Positions 34,501 through 43,304 of a stretch of DNA of 64,000 bases are shown here, in pieces. This stretch comes from UBA7985 sp002711265. GTDB taxonomy: Bacteria; Pseudomonadota; Alphaproteobacteria; UBA7985. How positions within the stretch are numbered: position 1 is the stretch's first letter; every line of letters starts with the position of its first letter. A program made the position numbers and the translations under genes. Location of the stretch: contig CBFIBS010000009.1 in the NCBI GenBank assembly GCA_965660945.1, forward strand, positions 1 through 64,000, in the 5' to 3' direction. The notes beneath the pieces were generated by a model. That model was not told the origin of the DNA, searched no databases, and saw nothing but the letters and a program-made list of their open reading frames with translations.

Positions 34501-35397
34501 TCACCCCCGGTTCAACGACAATTTTCCCGATGAAGACCGTCCGAGCGAGACCATTGTCTCAGGTGGCTGGGGCCGGTGAAAGAATGTCGCGCGCTTGCGG
34601 GTGAACAGATGCAGCGCCTCCCAGTGGATGCCCATCACAACCTTCAGCGGCAACAGCGGCGCCTTGAAAAACGCCTGCGCCAGCGTACCCAGGCTCAACT
34701 CGGTCCGGCGGGCGTGATGGGTGGCAATAAGGCGGTCACCTTCCTCGCCCTGATAGCGGATCAGCAGGGAGAATTCCTCGCCCGCAGGCTCGAGGCGGAA
34801 GGAGTAGCTGCCGCTGACCGGCATAAACGGGCTGACGTAGAGTTTCTTGGCAGCATCGTGGTGCAGCACACGCTGCCCGGCTTCGCCCGCCGAGACCGGA
34901 ACCAGATAGGTATGCCGGTCGCCAAAGGTATTGTGCACCTCGTAGAGCACGGCCGACAGCGCCTCGTCAGCCCCGTAGCAGAACCACACGCTGATCGGGT
35001 TGAAGGTATGGCCCAGCACTCGGGGCATGCACAGCACCTGCACCCGGCCGCCCTGCAGGTCGATGCCCGCCCGGGCCAGCTGCGCGTCGATCCACGGGCG
35101 CAGCGGCGAGCCATCGCAGGGGCCGTGATCGCGGTCGTTGAAGCTGAACAGGGAAAAGCGGTTGTAGCCGAACAGCGGCAGGCGCCGGTCAAGCTCCTGC
35201 AGCTCCTCGAGGTCGAACAGCAGCGAGAACACCCGATAGCGGAAGCGGTGCTTTCGCGGGTTGAGCCGCTGGTGCATGACCCGGCCCCAGTACAGCGCCG
35301 AGCGCAAAGGCTGACGCCGGCCCGGCGCATCTTCGGCTCCGGCGGCTCTGGCGGGGCTGTCGCCGGCTCGCCCGACGGGGTTCAGATCGAGGGTCAC
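34501..35397 (-). CDS. DUF1365 domain-containing protein
   Basis: The GTG at 35397, four bases beyond the stop of the flavoprotein gene, is the preferred start (298 residues); a longer reading would overlap that gene by about 90 bp. DUF1365 features include SALYWGRVMHQRLNPRKHRFRYRVF, split here by the conserved start of the domain, DRDHGPCDGSPL, CMPRVLGHTFNPISVWFCY and EVHNTFGDRHTYLVP. These proteins accompany flavoproteins and CFA-type methyltransferases in many bacteria and are probably membrane-associated enzymes or partners in lipid modification; no activity is established. The last 20 residues are poorly conserved. Confidence 0.85.
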   Translation of the reverse strand: MTLDLNPVGRAGDSPARAAGAEDAPGRRQPLRSALYWGRVMHQRLNPRKHRFRYRVFSLLFDLEELQELDRRLPLFGYNRFSLFSFNDRDHGPCDGSPLRPWIDAQLARAGIDLQGGRVQVLCMPRVLGHTFNPISVWFCYGADEALSAVLYEVHNTFGDRHTYLVPVSAGEAGQRVLHHDAAKKLYVSPFMPVSGSYSFRLEPAGEEFSLLIRYQGEEGDRLIATHHARRTELSLGTLAQAFFKAPLLPLKVVMGIHWEALHLFTRKRATFFHRPQPPETMVSLGRSSSGKLSLNRG

Positions 35398-35401
35398 GGG
35401 A

Positions 35402-36787
35402 TCACTCAGCAGCGCTGCGCTGGCCTTCGAGCGCGGCCAGCGGTGCCGTACGCTCGAACTGCAGCTGCACCGCGCGGGCGGTGTCGACACAGCGGACCGC
35501 AGCGCTCATCGGCACGATATCGCGGGTCCAGCTGACCCCGCCACCCAGCGCCGAAGCCACGCTCAAGCCCGCCTGACAGCCGTCTTCGTGGAAGCCGTAG
35601 CCCGCGTAAGCGCCAGCGAACCAGGTGCGGTTGATACCCTGCAGGGCGGCCAGCTGCGACTGGGCGTCCAGCGCGGCCTGATCGAACAGCGGGTGGTCGT
35701 AGGCGAAGCGCTCAATCACCGTGTTGGCGGCGGGCTCCTGATAGGGGTTGAGGGTCACGAACACCGGACGTGGGCTGTCCAGCCCCTGCAGGTCGTTCAT
35801 ATGGTAGGTGACGGCGACGGGGCTGCCGGTGTTGCCGTAGTCCCGGCTGAGGTAGTTCCAGGCTCCCCAGAGCGAGCGGTCGCGCGGCATCAGGCTGGCG
35901 TCGGTGTGCAGCACGGCGTGGTTCTTCTGATACTTCAGGTTCCCCAGCACGGAGCGCTCGGCCTCGGTCGCCTCTGAGCCGAGAATCTTCAGCGCCTGAT
36001 CACTGTGGCAGGCTAGGATGACGTCGTCGAACAGGTCTTCGAAGCCCTCGGATGTCTTCAGTCGCACCGAATGCGGGCCGCGCTCGACTTCCACAACCGG
36101 AGAGCCGGGCCGGACCCGGCCCGGACCCAGCGCCTGCACGATGCGGTTGACGTATTCGCGCGAGCCGCCGTCGACCGTGTACCACTGCACCGTCAGCCCG
36201 TTCTGCATCAGGCCGTGGTTTTTGAAAAAGCGCAGAAACGAGGCGAGCGGGAAGTCGCGGAAGCCCTCGGTGCTCGACGACCAGATCGCGGCGGAGGAGG
36301 GCAGCAGGAAGTCTTCGGCAAAGGGCGAATTGAGGTCATGGGCGTCGAGGAAGTCGCCGACGGTCAGGGTCGGGTCGACCCGGTCGCCGTATATCTTGTT
36401 GCCGACATCGACGAACCGGATCGCCTGCCGCACCATCTTCCAGTGACGTGGGCGCATCCAGTTTCCAGCCCCAGCCAGCAGGTTGCGGCCGGTGAACTCG
36501 CGCTTACCATCGGCAATCGAGACCGAGAAGTGCATGTCGGAGAGCTTGGTCTTGACCCCCAGTTCGTCGAACAGCCGCACGAGGTTGGGGTAGTTGACGT
36601 GGTTGAAGACGATGAAGCCCGTGTCCACCGGCCCGGACCAGTCGCCCAGATCGACATCGACGGTGTTGCTGTGGCCGCCCAGCCGGCTGTCGGCCTCGAA
36701 CAGGGTAACATCCGCCGTCTCGCGCAGGGCGTAAGCAGCGGACAGGCCGGAAATACCGGAACCAACGATCGCAATTTTGTTTCTCAT
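35402..36787 (-). CDS. FAD-dependent oxidoreductase (amine-oxidase fold, UfaD/RSP1091-like)
   Basis: The 461-residue flavoprotein begins with the dinucleotide-binding motif IAIVGSGISGLSAAYALRE and the associated FEADSRLGGHSNTVDVDLG. Later landmarks are VDTGFIVFNHVNYPNLVRLF, WSSSTEGFRDFPLASFLRFF, HSDQALKILG and TWFAGAYAGYGFHEDGCQAGL, all typical of this subfamily of putative desaturase/amine-oxidase-like flavoproteins. In singlet-oxygen-response loci such a protein acts with the CFA-like methylase on fatty acyl chains. The start overlaps the photolyase stop by four bases (ATGA), so it is translated from the same message as the photolyase. Confidence 0.85.
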   Translation of the reverse strand: MRNKIAIVGSGISGLSAAYALRETADVTLFEADSRLGGHSNTVDVDLGDWSGPVDTGFIVFNHVNYPNLVRLFDELGVKTKLSDMHFSVSIADGKREFTGRNLLAGAGNWMRPRHWKMVRQAIRFVDVGNKIYGDRVDPTLTVGDFLDAHDLNSPFAEDFLLPSSAAIWSSSTEGFRDFPLASFLRFFKNHGLMQNGLTVQWYTVDGGSREYVNRIVQALGPGRVRPGSPVVEVERGPHSVRLKTSEGFEDLFDDVILACHSDQALKILGSEATEAERSVLGNLKYQKNHAVLHTDASLMPRDRSLWGAWNYLSRDYGNTGSPVAVTYHMNDLQGLDSPRPVFVTLNPYQEPAANTVIERFAYDHPLFDQAALDAQSQLAALQGINRTWFAGAYAGYGFHEDGCQAGLSVASALGGGVSWTRDIVPMSAAVRCVDTARAVQLQFERTAPLAALEGQRSAAE

Positions 36788-38367
36788 GCGGCTTGGGCCT
36801 CTTTTTCTACGATTTGCTCAGGCGTTTTGGCGTCGTCGGGCGCGCCCTTGATGCTGGCGAAGGCGGCCAGCGCACGGGCACGGGCGGCGGCATGGTCGAC
36901 GATCGGTGCGGGGTAGGTCTTGCCCAGTCGAATGCCCGCAGCACTCAGGGTCAGCGGGCCGGCGTCCCAGGGCGAAAACAGCTGCTTGGTATCCAGAGCG
37001 TTCAACTCGGGCACAAAGCGGCGGGCATAGGCGCCCTTGGGGTCGAACTTCGGGCCCTGCGTGATCGGGTTGAAGATGCGGAAATAAGGCGCGGCGTCGG
37101 CCCCGCAGCCTGACACCCACTGCCACGAGGCGGGGTTGTTGGCGATATCGGCATCGACCAGCGTGTCCCAGAACCAGCGCTCACCCTGCTGCCATGAAAT
37201 CAGCAGGTGCTTGACCAGAAACGAGCCAGTGATCATCCGAAGGCGGTTGTGCATCCAGCCGGTCTGCCACAGCTCGCGCATGCCCGCGTCGACCATGGGG
37301 TAGCCCGTCTGCCCCCGCGACCACGCCCGCAGGCCGTCCGGGTCCTCGCGCCACGGGAAGCCATCGAAGGCCGGACGCCAGTTGCGGTTCAGCAGGGTGG
37401 GGAAGTGGTAGAGCAGGTAGTAGGAAAACTCCCGCCAGCCGATTTCCCGCAGGAAGGCCCAGGCCGGTTCCTTGATCGACGCGTCGGCCCCGATCCGCGC
37501 CAGCGTCCAGTGCCAGACCTGCCGTGGCGAAATATGCCCGAACTTCAGAAACGGGCTCAGTCGTGAGCAGGCATCGAGGTCGGGCCGGTTGCGGCCTTCG
37601 TCATAGTCGGCCATGCCGCTGCCCTCCGCGAAGGCCTCGAAGCGCGCGATGGCGCCGGCTTCACCGGGGGTCCAGGTCGCCTGCAGCCCGGCAGACCAGT
37701 CCGGTGCGGTGGGCAGCAGATCGAGCTGTTCGAGCGGCAGGCTGTCCAGACGCGCGCTCAGTTTCGCGTCGGGTGCAGGCAGTGCACCGGCGGCGGGCGC
37801 GGGCAGGGGCTCGCTGACCTCCTGTGCGCTCATGGTGCGGTAGAACGGCGTGAAGACCTTGAACACGCCGCCGGACTTGTTGCGCAGGTGCGCGGGCTCC
37901 GAGATCAGATTGCCGTTGAAGGAACGCGCGTCGCGCCCCGCTTCCCGCAGGCTGGTTTTCAGCCGGGAGTCGGGCTCGCGGTCAAAGGGTGCGTAGGACC
38001 GGTTCCAGAACACGCCGCCGGCGTCGATTTCCTCGGCCAGCGCGGCGACCGCCTGTTCCCCCCGGCCGCGGCGCAGGATCAGCCGCTGCCCGTGCAGGCG
38101 CTGCAGATCATCGGCCAGTGCGCGCAGGCCGTGGTGCAGCCACCAGCGCGAGGCGCTGCCGTGCGCCCAGTCGCCGGGGGTTTCATTATCGAGCACGTAA
38201 AGGCACACCACCGGCGCACCGCGGTTGACCGCTGCCCAGAGCGCCGGGTTGTCACCCAGCCGCAAATCGTGGCGGAACCACACCAGCGAGGGACGCGGGT
38301 CGGCGGCGCTGTCTTTCGGGGCGGCTCCCTGATGGGGAGACAGGCTGGGCATTTCGTCTCGGGTCAC
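36784..38367 (-). CDS. phrB: Deoxyribodipyrimidine photolyase (class I CPD type)
   Basis: The 527-residue enzyme repairs cyclobutane pyrimidine dimers with blue light. The antenna domain starts SLVWFRHDLRLGDNPALWAA near residue 28, and the FAD domain has IGWREFSYYLLYHFP, GYPMVDAGMRELWQTGWMHN, RLRMITGSFLVKHLL and DADIANNPASWQWVSGCG with DAAPYFRIFNP. All hallmark motifs are intact, so activity is expected. It opens the operon that continues with the flavoprotein and DUF1365. Only 35 bp separate it from the PdeM gene upstream on the same strand. I did not find a convincing stress-sigma promoter directly upstream. Confidence 0.96.
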   Translation of the reverse strand: MTRDEMPSLSPHQGAAPKDSAADPRPSLVWFRHDLRLGDNPALWAAVNRGAPVVCLYVLDNETPGDWAHGSASRWWLHHGLRALADDLQRLHGQRLILRRGRGEQAVAALAEEIDAGGVFWNRSYAPFDREPDSRLKTSLREAGRDARSFNGNLISEPAHLRNKSGGVFKVFTPFYRTMSAQEVSEPLPAPAAGALPAPDAKLSARLDSLPLEQLDLLPTAPDWSAGLQATWTPGEAGAIARFEAFAEGSGMADYDEGRNRPDLDACSRLSPFLKFGHISPRQVWHWTLARIGADASIKEPAWAFLREIGWREFSYYLLYHFPTLLNRNWRPAFDGFPWREDPDGLRAWSRGQTGYPMVDAGMRELWQTGWMHNRLRMITGSFLVKHLLISWQQGERWFWDTLVDADIANNPASWQWVSGCGADAAPYFRIFNPITQGPKFDPKGAYARRFVPELNALDTKQLFSPWDAGPLTLSAAGIRLGKTYPAPIVDHAAARARALAAFASIKGAPDDAKTPEQIVEKEAQAA

Positions 38368-38402
38368 GGCAAATCTATGGCTGTTCGGGTCGTGCAGACC
38401 GC

Positions 38403-39173
38403 TCAGACCAGGAGATCACCCCCCCGCACCGATGCGATTTGCTGCTTGCCCAAGAGATAGATTGTGCAGTTGGTAAGACCAGTCCCCGCCGGCGCAGATT
38501 CTGCCTCAAACAGGCCCATAATCGACGGGTGCCGGACGTTGAGTCCGCCGGTGAAGGTGCCGAAAGCGGGCAGGATCAGCCGCCGTTCGTCATGGATGAA
38601 GCAGGCGCGGGTGATCACCCGCTTGGCGCCCGAGGCGATGCTGGCCTTGGGGTGCCAATGCCCGGAGATCTCACCGGGCTCGGGGAACAGGGGCGAGGCC
38701 TCGTGGCGAAAGTGCAGCCCCCGCAGCGCCAGATCCTGCCGCACTTCCCCGCCCAGCGCCGCCGGGATATCCGGGTCGTGGTTGCCCGTGACCCACACGA
38801 AGCGCTGCACCAAACCGGTCAGGCGCTGGAGCCGGGCCAGCAGGTCCGGGCCGAGGGCCTCGATCACCTGCGGGTCGTGGAAGGAATCCCCCAGCGATAT
38901 CACGATCTCCGGCTGGGTCTGTGCGACCAGTGCGTCGAGCCGGTCGAGGGTCTCGAGGCTGTCGTAGGGCGGCAGGAAGGTGCCACTGCGGGCAAAGGCT
39001 GCACCCTTTTCCAGATGCAGGTCGCTGACCACCAGCGCCTTGGCGCCTGGCCAGAGCAGGGCGCCGGAGACGTGGGCGACCAGCGCCTCTCCGCCAAAGC
39101 GGAAGGGATGCAGCGCGCCTTTCTGCCTGCCGCCGCCGTTGGCGAGGCTGGCTTGCGCTTCGGGCGAACCCAC
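38403..39173 (-). CDS. pdeM: Ligase-associated DNA damage response endonuclease PdeM
   Basis: The 256-residue calcineurin-like metallophosphoesterase has VVSDLHLEKGAAFA, SLGDSFHDP, WVTGNHDP and ISGHWHPKA, which together form the two-metal site. The pattern, including PSIMGLF and the FIHDERRLILPAFGTFTGGL stretch, matches PdeM, usually encoded with a helicase, nuclease and ATP-dependent ligase; none of those partners is adjacent here. The start is a GTG eight bases after the M20 hydrolase stop, with no clear ribosome site, which suggests coupling. It lies just upstream of the photolyase, giving a local DNA-repair pair. Confidence 0.9.
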   Translation of the reverse strand: MGSPEAQASLANGGGRQKGALHPFRFGGEALVAHVSGALLWPGAKALVVSDLHLEKGAAFARSGTFLPPYDSLETLDRLDALVAQTQPEIVISLGDSFHDPQVIEALGPDLLARLQRLTGLVQRFVWVTGNHDPDIPAALGGEVRQDLALRGLHFRHEASPLFPEPGEISGHWHPKASIASGAKRVITRACFIHDERRLILPAFGTFTGGLNVRHPSIMGLFEAESAPAGTGLTNCTIYLLGKQQIASVRGGDLLV

Positions 39174-39180
39174 AGGCGGC

Positions 39181-40353
39181 TTAGGCGGTCAGCGGCATCG
39201 CGGTCTCAGCGAGGCTGATCCAGTACGAGCAGCCGTAGGGGATGCAGTCGTCGTTGAAGTCATAGTCAGGGTGGTGCAGCCCTGCGGTGTCGCCATTGCC
39301 GACGAAGATGAAGTTGCCCGGCCGTTCAAGCAGCATGAACGAGAAATCCTCTCCGCCCATCATAGCGGGCATATGGCGATCAACGGACTTCTCCCCCACG
39401 ACCCCGGCGGCGACGTCGAGCGCGAAATCGGTCTCCTCCGGATGGTTGACCGTCGCCGGATAGTTCCGGTGGTAGGCCGGGGTGATGGTTGCCCCGTAGG
39501 CAGCGGCGACCCCGGAGCAGATCTCCGCGATCCGTCGTTCGACCATATCGCGGGTTTCGGGCAGGAAGGTGCGCACGGTCCCGGCCAGTTCGGCCACGGG
39601 CGGGATCACGTTGAAGGCGTCCCCGGCGTGGAACTGGGTGATCGAGACCACGGCCTGATCGATGGGATCGAGGTTGCGGGAGACGATCGACTGTAGCGCC
39701 TGCACCAGCGTCGTCGCGACAACAATGGTATCGACGCCGTCGTGGGGCAGGGCGGCGTGGGCGCCCTTTCCCTCGACCCGGATCTCGATGTGATCGGCGG
39801 CGGCCATCAGCGGCCCGGCGTTGCTGGCAAAGCTTCCCACGGGCAGGCCCGGGACGTTGTGCATGCCATAGACTTCTTGAATGCCGAAGCGCTCCATCAT
39901 GCCATCTTCAACCATGGCCTTGCCGCCCGCGCCGCCTTCTTCAGCGGGCTGGAAGATGACAATCACGGTGCCGTCGAAGTTTCGGTTGGCCGCCAGATGC
40001 TGGGCCGCGCCGAGCAGCATGGCGGTGTGACCGTCGTGACCGCAGGCGTGCATTTTCCCGGGCACGGTGGACTTGTGCGGGATGTCGCGGGCTTCCTGAA
40101 TCGGCAGCGCGTCCATGTCCGAGCGCAGGCCGATGACCTTGCCGCTCTCGCGCTTCTGGCCGCGAATGACGCCAACCACCCCGGTCTGACCGATGCCCGT
40201 CACCACCTCATCGCAGCCGAATTCAAGCAGCTTATCGGCGACGAGGCCGGCGGTGCGGTGCACGTCGTACTGCAGCTCGGGGTGGGCATGGATATCGTGG
40301 CGCCAGGCTTTGATGTCGTCGATATTCTGGGACAGACTATTGATCAGCGGCAT
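39181..40353 (-). CDS. M20-family amidohydrolase / aminoacylase
   Basis: The ATG at 40353 has AAGGAG 8 bases upstream; a GTG at 40362 would sit on that site. The 390-residue zinc hydrolase has WRHDIHAHPEL, GLRSDMDALPI, HACGHDGHTAMLLGAA, FQPAEEGGAGGKAMVEDG and MMGGEDFSFML, the full M20D set. Members remove acyl groups from amino acids or cleave amides such as indoleacetyl- or hippurate-type conjugates. It is cytoplasmic. Specificity cannot be set from sequence. It is the first gene of the unit M20-pdeM-phr. Confidence 0.94.
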   Translation of the reverse strand: MPLINSLSQNIDDIKAWRHDIHAHPELQYDVHRTAGLVADKLLEFGCDEVVTGIGQTGVVGVIRGQKRESGKVIGLRSDMDALPIQEARDIPHKSTVPGKMHACGHDGHTAMLLGAAQHLAANRNFDGTVIVIFQPAEEGGAGGKAMVEDGMMERFGIQEVYGMHNVPGLPVGSFASNAGPLMAAADHIEIRVEGKGAHAALPHDGVDTIVVATTLVQALQSIVSRNLDPIDQAVVSITQFHAGDAFNVIPPVAELAGTVRTFLPETRDMVERRIAEICSGVAAAYGATITPAYHRNYPATVNHPEETDFALDVAAGVVGEKSVDRHMPAMMGGEDFSFMLLERPGNFIFVGNGDTAGLHHPDYDFNDDCIPYGCSYWISLAETAMPLTA

Positions 40354-40581
40354 GAACGGCACTCCTTGCGCGGCGCCGACCCTCGGTCAGCGTCTGACAG
40401 TGTTGATTTCACTCAGGCTAGCCCGGCGGCGGGAAAAGCTCAATCTCACGGCATTGCGAAAATTTGGTGGGGTGAATTCGCCGCGCTATTGCCGTAAATA
40501 CAGCGCAATAACACACCTACCAGTGGTGGCGCCTAAGGGTGTGGCTCTGGTTCTAAGCCTTTTGGACGGAAGACCCCAACT

Positions 40582-41271
40582 TTGCCTTTTCAGCGTGCGA
40601 AACCTGCCTTCGGCGACATTTTGCTCAACGGCCTTATGCTGCTGATTGTGGCCGCGATCGCAGCAACGACGACGACTTCAGCAGTGGCGGTAGACGACAA
40701 TATCAATGCCGGCGACGGGCAGCAGGAGACTGTGGCCGAGGGCTTCTTCAAACTGCCGGAATTTGTAACTTACGAGGGGCAGGACTACGACCTGCGCGGG
40801 GGAGCCCTGACCCGCGATCAGATGCAGTTGCTGTACCCCGGCGTCACCTGGGTCTACTACCGCGAAGATGGTTCGACGCAGTGGGAGTATCATACTTTTG
40901 ATGGCTACGTTTTCCGCTGGAACCAGAATTCGACGGTCGTGGTCGCGGGGGCCTGGCAAATCATCGAAGATCGCATTTGCTGGACCTACAACGGTCCGTT
41001 TTGCCGCCGGATCTGGAATACAGAGCGCAGTGACCTGTTCGCGGTTCCGATCGGACCTGACAAACCGCTGATGCCGGCGCGGTTCGAAATCGGGGATCCG
41101 CTTGGGCTGTCCAACCGCAAAGTGGTTTGGCTGGTCACCCAGAGCCAGGACGGTGAAGAGCGCCGCCCCATAAACCCGGTCCAACCCGACATCGCGCCAA
41201 CCGAAGACCCCAACAAATCGGACCTTGCCGTCGATGATCGCGGCGCGCCGCAGATTTTTACGCTGGACTAG
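40582..41271 (+). CDS. Exported protein of unknown function, paralogue 1
   Basis: The 229-residue reading from a TTG at 40582 gives a basic N terminus (RAKPAFGD) and a hydrophobic stretch ending near TSAVAV, so an export signal is likely; an ATG at 40636 would leave almost no n-region. The mature part contains VTWVYYREDGSTQWEYHTFDG and GAWQIIEDRICWTYNGPFCR followed by RIWNTER. The second block is repeated in the next gene (WQIEEDEICWTYPGGTHCK). The two cysteines flanking an aromatic core suggest a small disulfide-bonded fold with a loose similarity to DUF995-type proteins. The C-terminal 45 residues are a Pro/Asp-rich tail. The stop lies six bases before the next start, so the pair is co-expressed. 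Confidence 0.65.
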   Translation: MPFQRAKPAFGDILLNGLMLLIVAAIAATTTTSAVAVDDNINAGDGQQETVAEGFFKLPEFVTYEGQDYDLRGGALTRDQMQLLYPGVTWVYYREDGSTQWEYHTFDGYVFRWNQNSTVVVAGAWQIIEDRICWTYNGPFCRRIWNTERSDLFAVPIGPDKPLMPARFEIGDPLGLSNRKVVWLVTQSQDGEERRPINPVQPDIAPTEDPNKSDLAVDDRGAPQIFTLD

Positions 41272-41277
41272 TCGAGC

Positions 41278-41811
41278 ATGGTTACAATGAACTACGCGAT
41301 AGGCGCAAACACGCTGCTCTTGATGATCCGGTCGGCAGCATTGGCGTTAACCGCCAGTCTATCGATCCCATTGCTGTTGGGGGGCGGGGTGGCCTACGCG
41401 ACCGGACTGAGCCAGCCTGAGGAAACCCGGCTGTCGGTCGAATACGACGGCGAGCGCCATTTCCTGATCCGTAAGCTCTCGGGCGCGGAAATCCGTGAAC
41501 TGGTCTCCGACAACACGCTGATCTTCATCCATCCGCGCGGAGAGGAGGAGGAGTATCACTTCAGCAACGGCCAGACGCTCAACAGCTGGTCGCAGGATGA
41601 CACTGCCAACGCCGGGCTATGGCAGATCGAAGAGGATGAAATCTGCTGGACCTACCCCGGCGGTACCCATTGCAAGCCAATCTGGACCACCGAGCGTGAG
41701 CATCTCTACGCGCAGGTGCCGGGCTGGTACGACGGACCGCTGGCCTTCATCTGGGAGCCGGGTGACAGCCGCCGCCTTCAAGACCGGGAAGAGCTGGGCG
41801 ACGCCATCTGA
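41278..41811 (+). CDS. Exported protein of unknown function, paralogue 2
   Basis: The 177-residue protein has a hydrophobic export segment (ALALTASLSIPLLLGGGVAY, cut near ATG) and a mature part with VSDNTLIFIHPRGEEEEYHF, GLWQIEEDEICWTYPGGTHC and KPIWTTEREHLYAQVPG. It shares with the preceding gene the order: aromatic loop, W.I..D.ICWTY, Cys about nine residues later, IW.TER. The two thus arose by tandem duplication. GC and codon use are a little lower than in the flanks. A clear terminator follows. Function unknown; one possible similarity is to DUF995 periplasmic proteins, low certainty. Confidence 0.65.
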   Translation: MVTMNYAIGANTLLLMIRSAALALTASLSIPLLLGGGVAYATGLSQPEETRLSVEYDGERHFLIRKLSGAEIRELVSDNTLIFIHPRGEEEEYHFSNGQTLNSWSQDDTANAGLWQIEEDEICWTYPGGTHCKPIWTTEREHLYAQVPGWYDGPLAFIWEPGDSRRLQDREELGDAI

Positions 41812-41842
41812 ACCGCGCTGTGCTTCGCCTGAGCGCTGTTAC

Positions 41843-41868
41843 CGATTCGTTTTCGAATCGATTTTTTC
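41843..41868 (+). terminator. Rho-independent terminator after the paralogue pair
   Basis: CGATTCG and CGAATCG form a perfect 7-bp stem around TTTT, followed by ATTTTTT. Confidence 0.85.
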
Positions 41869-41951
41869 TGCCATAATTTCAATTGTTTGTGCCTTAAATA
41901 GCACAATACATCCTAGAATTGTCATAGTTCCGGGGCATAAGTCGGATCTGC

Positions 41952-41980
41952 TTGCGTGACCGTTTTCAGTCACATAAGAA
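41952..41980 (+). promoter_or_regulatory. Possible sigma-70-type promoter of the porin gene
   Basis: TTGCGT (41952-41957) and TAAGAA (41975-41980) are separated by 17 bases, about 60 bp before the porin ATG. Both boxes match the vegetative consensus only in part. Confidence 0.4.
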
Positions 41981-42040
41981 TCGCGCAATTTCTAATCTAT
42001 TTGATTTTATCAGCTCTATTTTAGTCTCGGAGATTTCAAA

Positions 42041-43210
42041 ATGCGGAAGGTGCTTTTGGCCGCCTCGTTCCTGCTCGCGCCCGGCGTTGCCAGCGCAGAA
42101 GTGGACGTAACGCTCGGCGGTTTTGTGAAGCTGTCCTGGTACGACGATGACGCGTCACCGGTCTTTAACACCCTCAACACAGCTGGCGCAGCGCTGACCG
42201 CCGCCGCCGTCGGCGCCAAGGATGCCGTGCTCGGTACGACCCGCGATGTTGATGCGGAGCTGCATATGTCCGCTTCGGTGGATATTGCCGGCCTGAACTG
42301 GCTGGGGCAGGCGGATCTGGGCCTGAGCGGCATCGGCGAACCCATCAAGTTTCAGCGTGCTCTGATCGGGCTTAATACCGGGCTGGGTGATATTTTCTAT
42401 CGCGATGGCGGGGTCCGCTCGGACTACTTCAGCTATGCCAGTGACCTTTCGGTTGGCGGTTCGGGGGTCTCTGCACAGCTACTCGACCACAGTCACGCTG
42501 GCCTCTTCAGCGGTGACGAAGTCGGTTATCACCTGAACTTTGGCGATCTGGATGTCGAAGTCACCTATGACCTCGAACAGAAAGCGCTATCCGGGCAGGT
42601 GCAATACGGTCTGGGTCTGGCGGGGTACGACTTCCAGATGTCCCTGCATGGGGTCAGCAGCGGTCTCAGCGGTGGTACTCTGAAGACCTACGCCACGAAA
42701 TACACGGGCCTTGGGGGCTCGGCTACGGTCGACCTCGGCGATCTTTCTGTCGGGCTCTCGCTGGGGCAGGACGAGCTGACCAACTACATGCTGCAGTCAA
42801 CGGGCAACGAAACCGACGTTAAACGCCAGTTTGGGTCTATCGCCATGGCTTACACCGTGCTCGATGCGCTCACAGTTTCCTTTGATGCCGACCGTTTGGT
42901 GACGACCGCCGAGTGGGGCTGTAGCGGGATCGAGTCCGAATGTTTGGTCAACACCAAGGAGCCGACTTCACCAGCCTACTTCGATGCGGGCATCGGCGGT
43001 AGTAGCGCGGCTTCGGCCGAGGTTTCGACCTCCTTCAGCATCGGTGCAGAGTATCAGGCGACCAAGGAAGTGTCGGTCGGTGCCTTTTTCCGGCAGGTCA
43101 GCGACGGCCTAGACGTGGCGCTGGACAACACCACCGCCGTCGGTCTGAACCGCGGCTTCAAATTTACTGATGGTCAGGCCTTTGGCATGCAGGCCAAAAT
43201 CACCTTCTAG
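42041..43210 (+). CDS. Outer-membrane porin
   Basis: The 389-residue protein has a signal peptide (MRKVLLAASFLLAPGVASA) and a mature part starting EVDVTLGGFVKLSWY. It is made of alternating amphipathic strands with Gly/aromatic ends, such as VGYHLNFGDLDVEVTYDLEQ, and closes with AFGMQAKITF, where the final Phe is the usual outer-membrane targeting residue. This fits the alphaproteobacterial general porin family (16-stranded, trimeric). One loop contains a Cys pair (WGCSGIESECLV) that may form a disulfide. Upstream is an AT-rich leader with a possible promoter; a strong terminator follows. Confidence 0.85.
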   Translation: MRKVLLAASFLLAPGVASAEVDVTLGGFVKLSWYDDDASPVFNTLNTAGAALTAAAVGAKDAVLGTTRDVDAELHMSASVDIAGLNWLGQADLGLSGIGEPIKFQRALIGLNTGLGDIFYRDGGVRSDYFSYASDLSVGGSGVSAQLLDHSHAGLFSGDEVGYHLNFGDLDVEVTYDLEQKALSGQVQYGLGLAGYDFQMSLHGVSSGLSGGTLKTYATKYTGLGGSATVDLGDLSVGLSLGQDELTNYMLQSTGNETDVKRQFGSIAMAYTVLDALTVSFDADRLVTTAEWGCSGIESECLVNTKEPTSPAYFDAGIGGSSAASAEVSTSFSIGAEYQATKEVSVGAFFRQVSDGLDVALDNTTAVGLNRGFKFTDGQAFGMQAKITF

Positions 43211-43227
43211 GGCCTCTATTCTAACGG

Positions 43228-43276
43228 AAAAGGCCGCTGTCGGACCCTATTCAACAGGGTCTGGAGCGGCCTTTCG
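43228..43276. terminator. Bidirectional terminator
   Basis: AAAGGCCGCT (43229-43238) pairs with AGCGGCCTTT (43265-43274), enclosing a second small hairpin GACCCT/AGGGTC. T runs occur on either strand, so it can stop both the porin transcript and the minus-strand gene ending at 43305. Confidence 0.8.
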
Positions 43277-43304
43277 CATGCTGGAAAACGCCGCGTGCGC
43301 GCGT

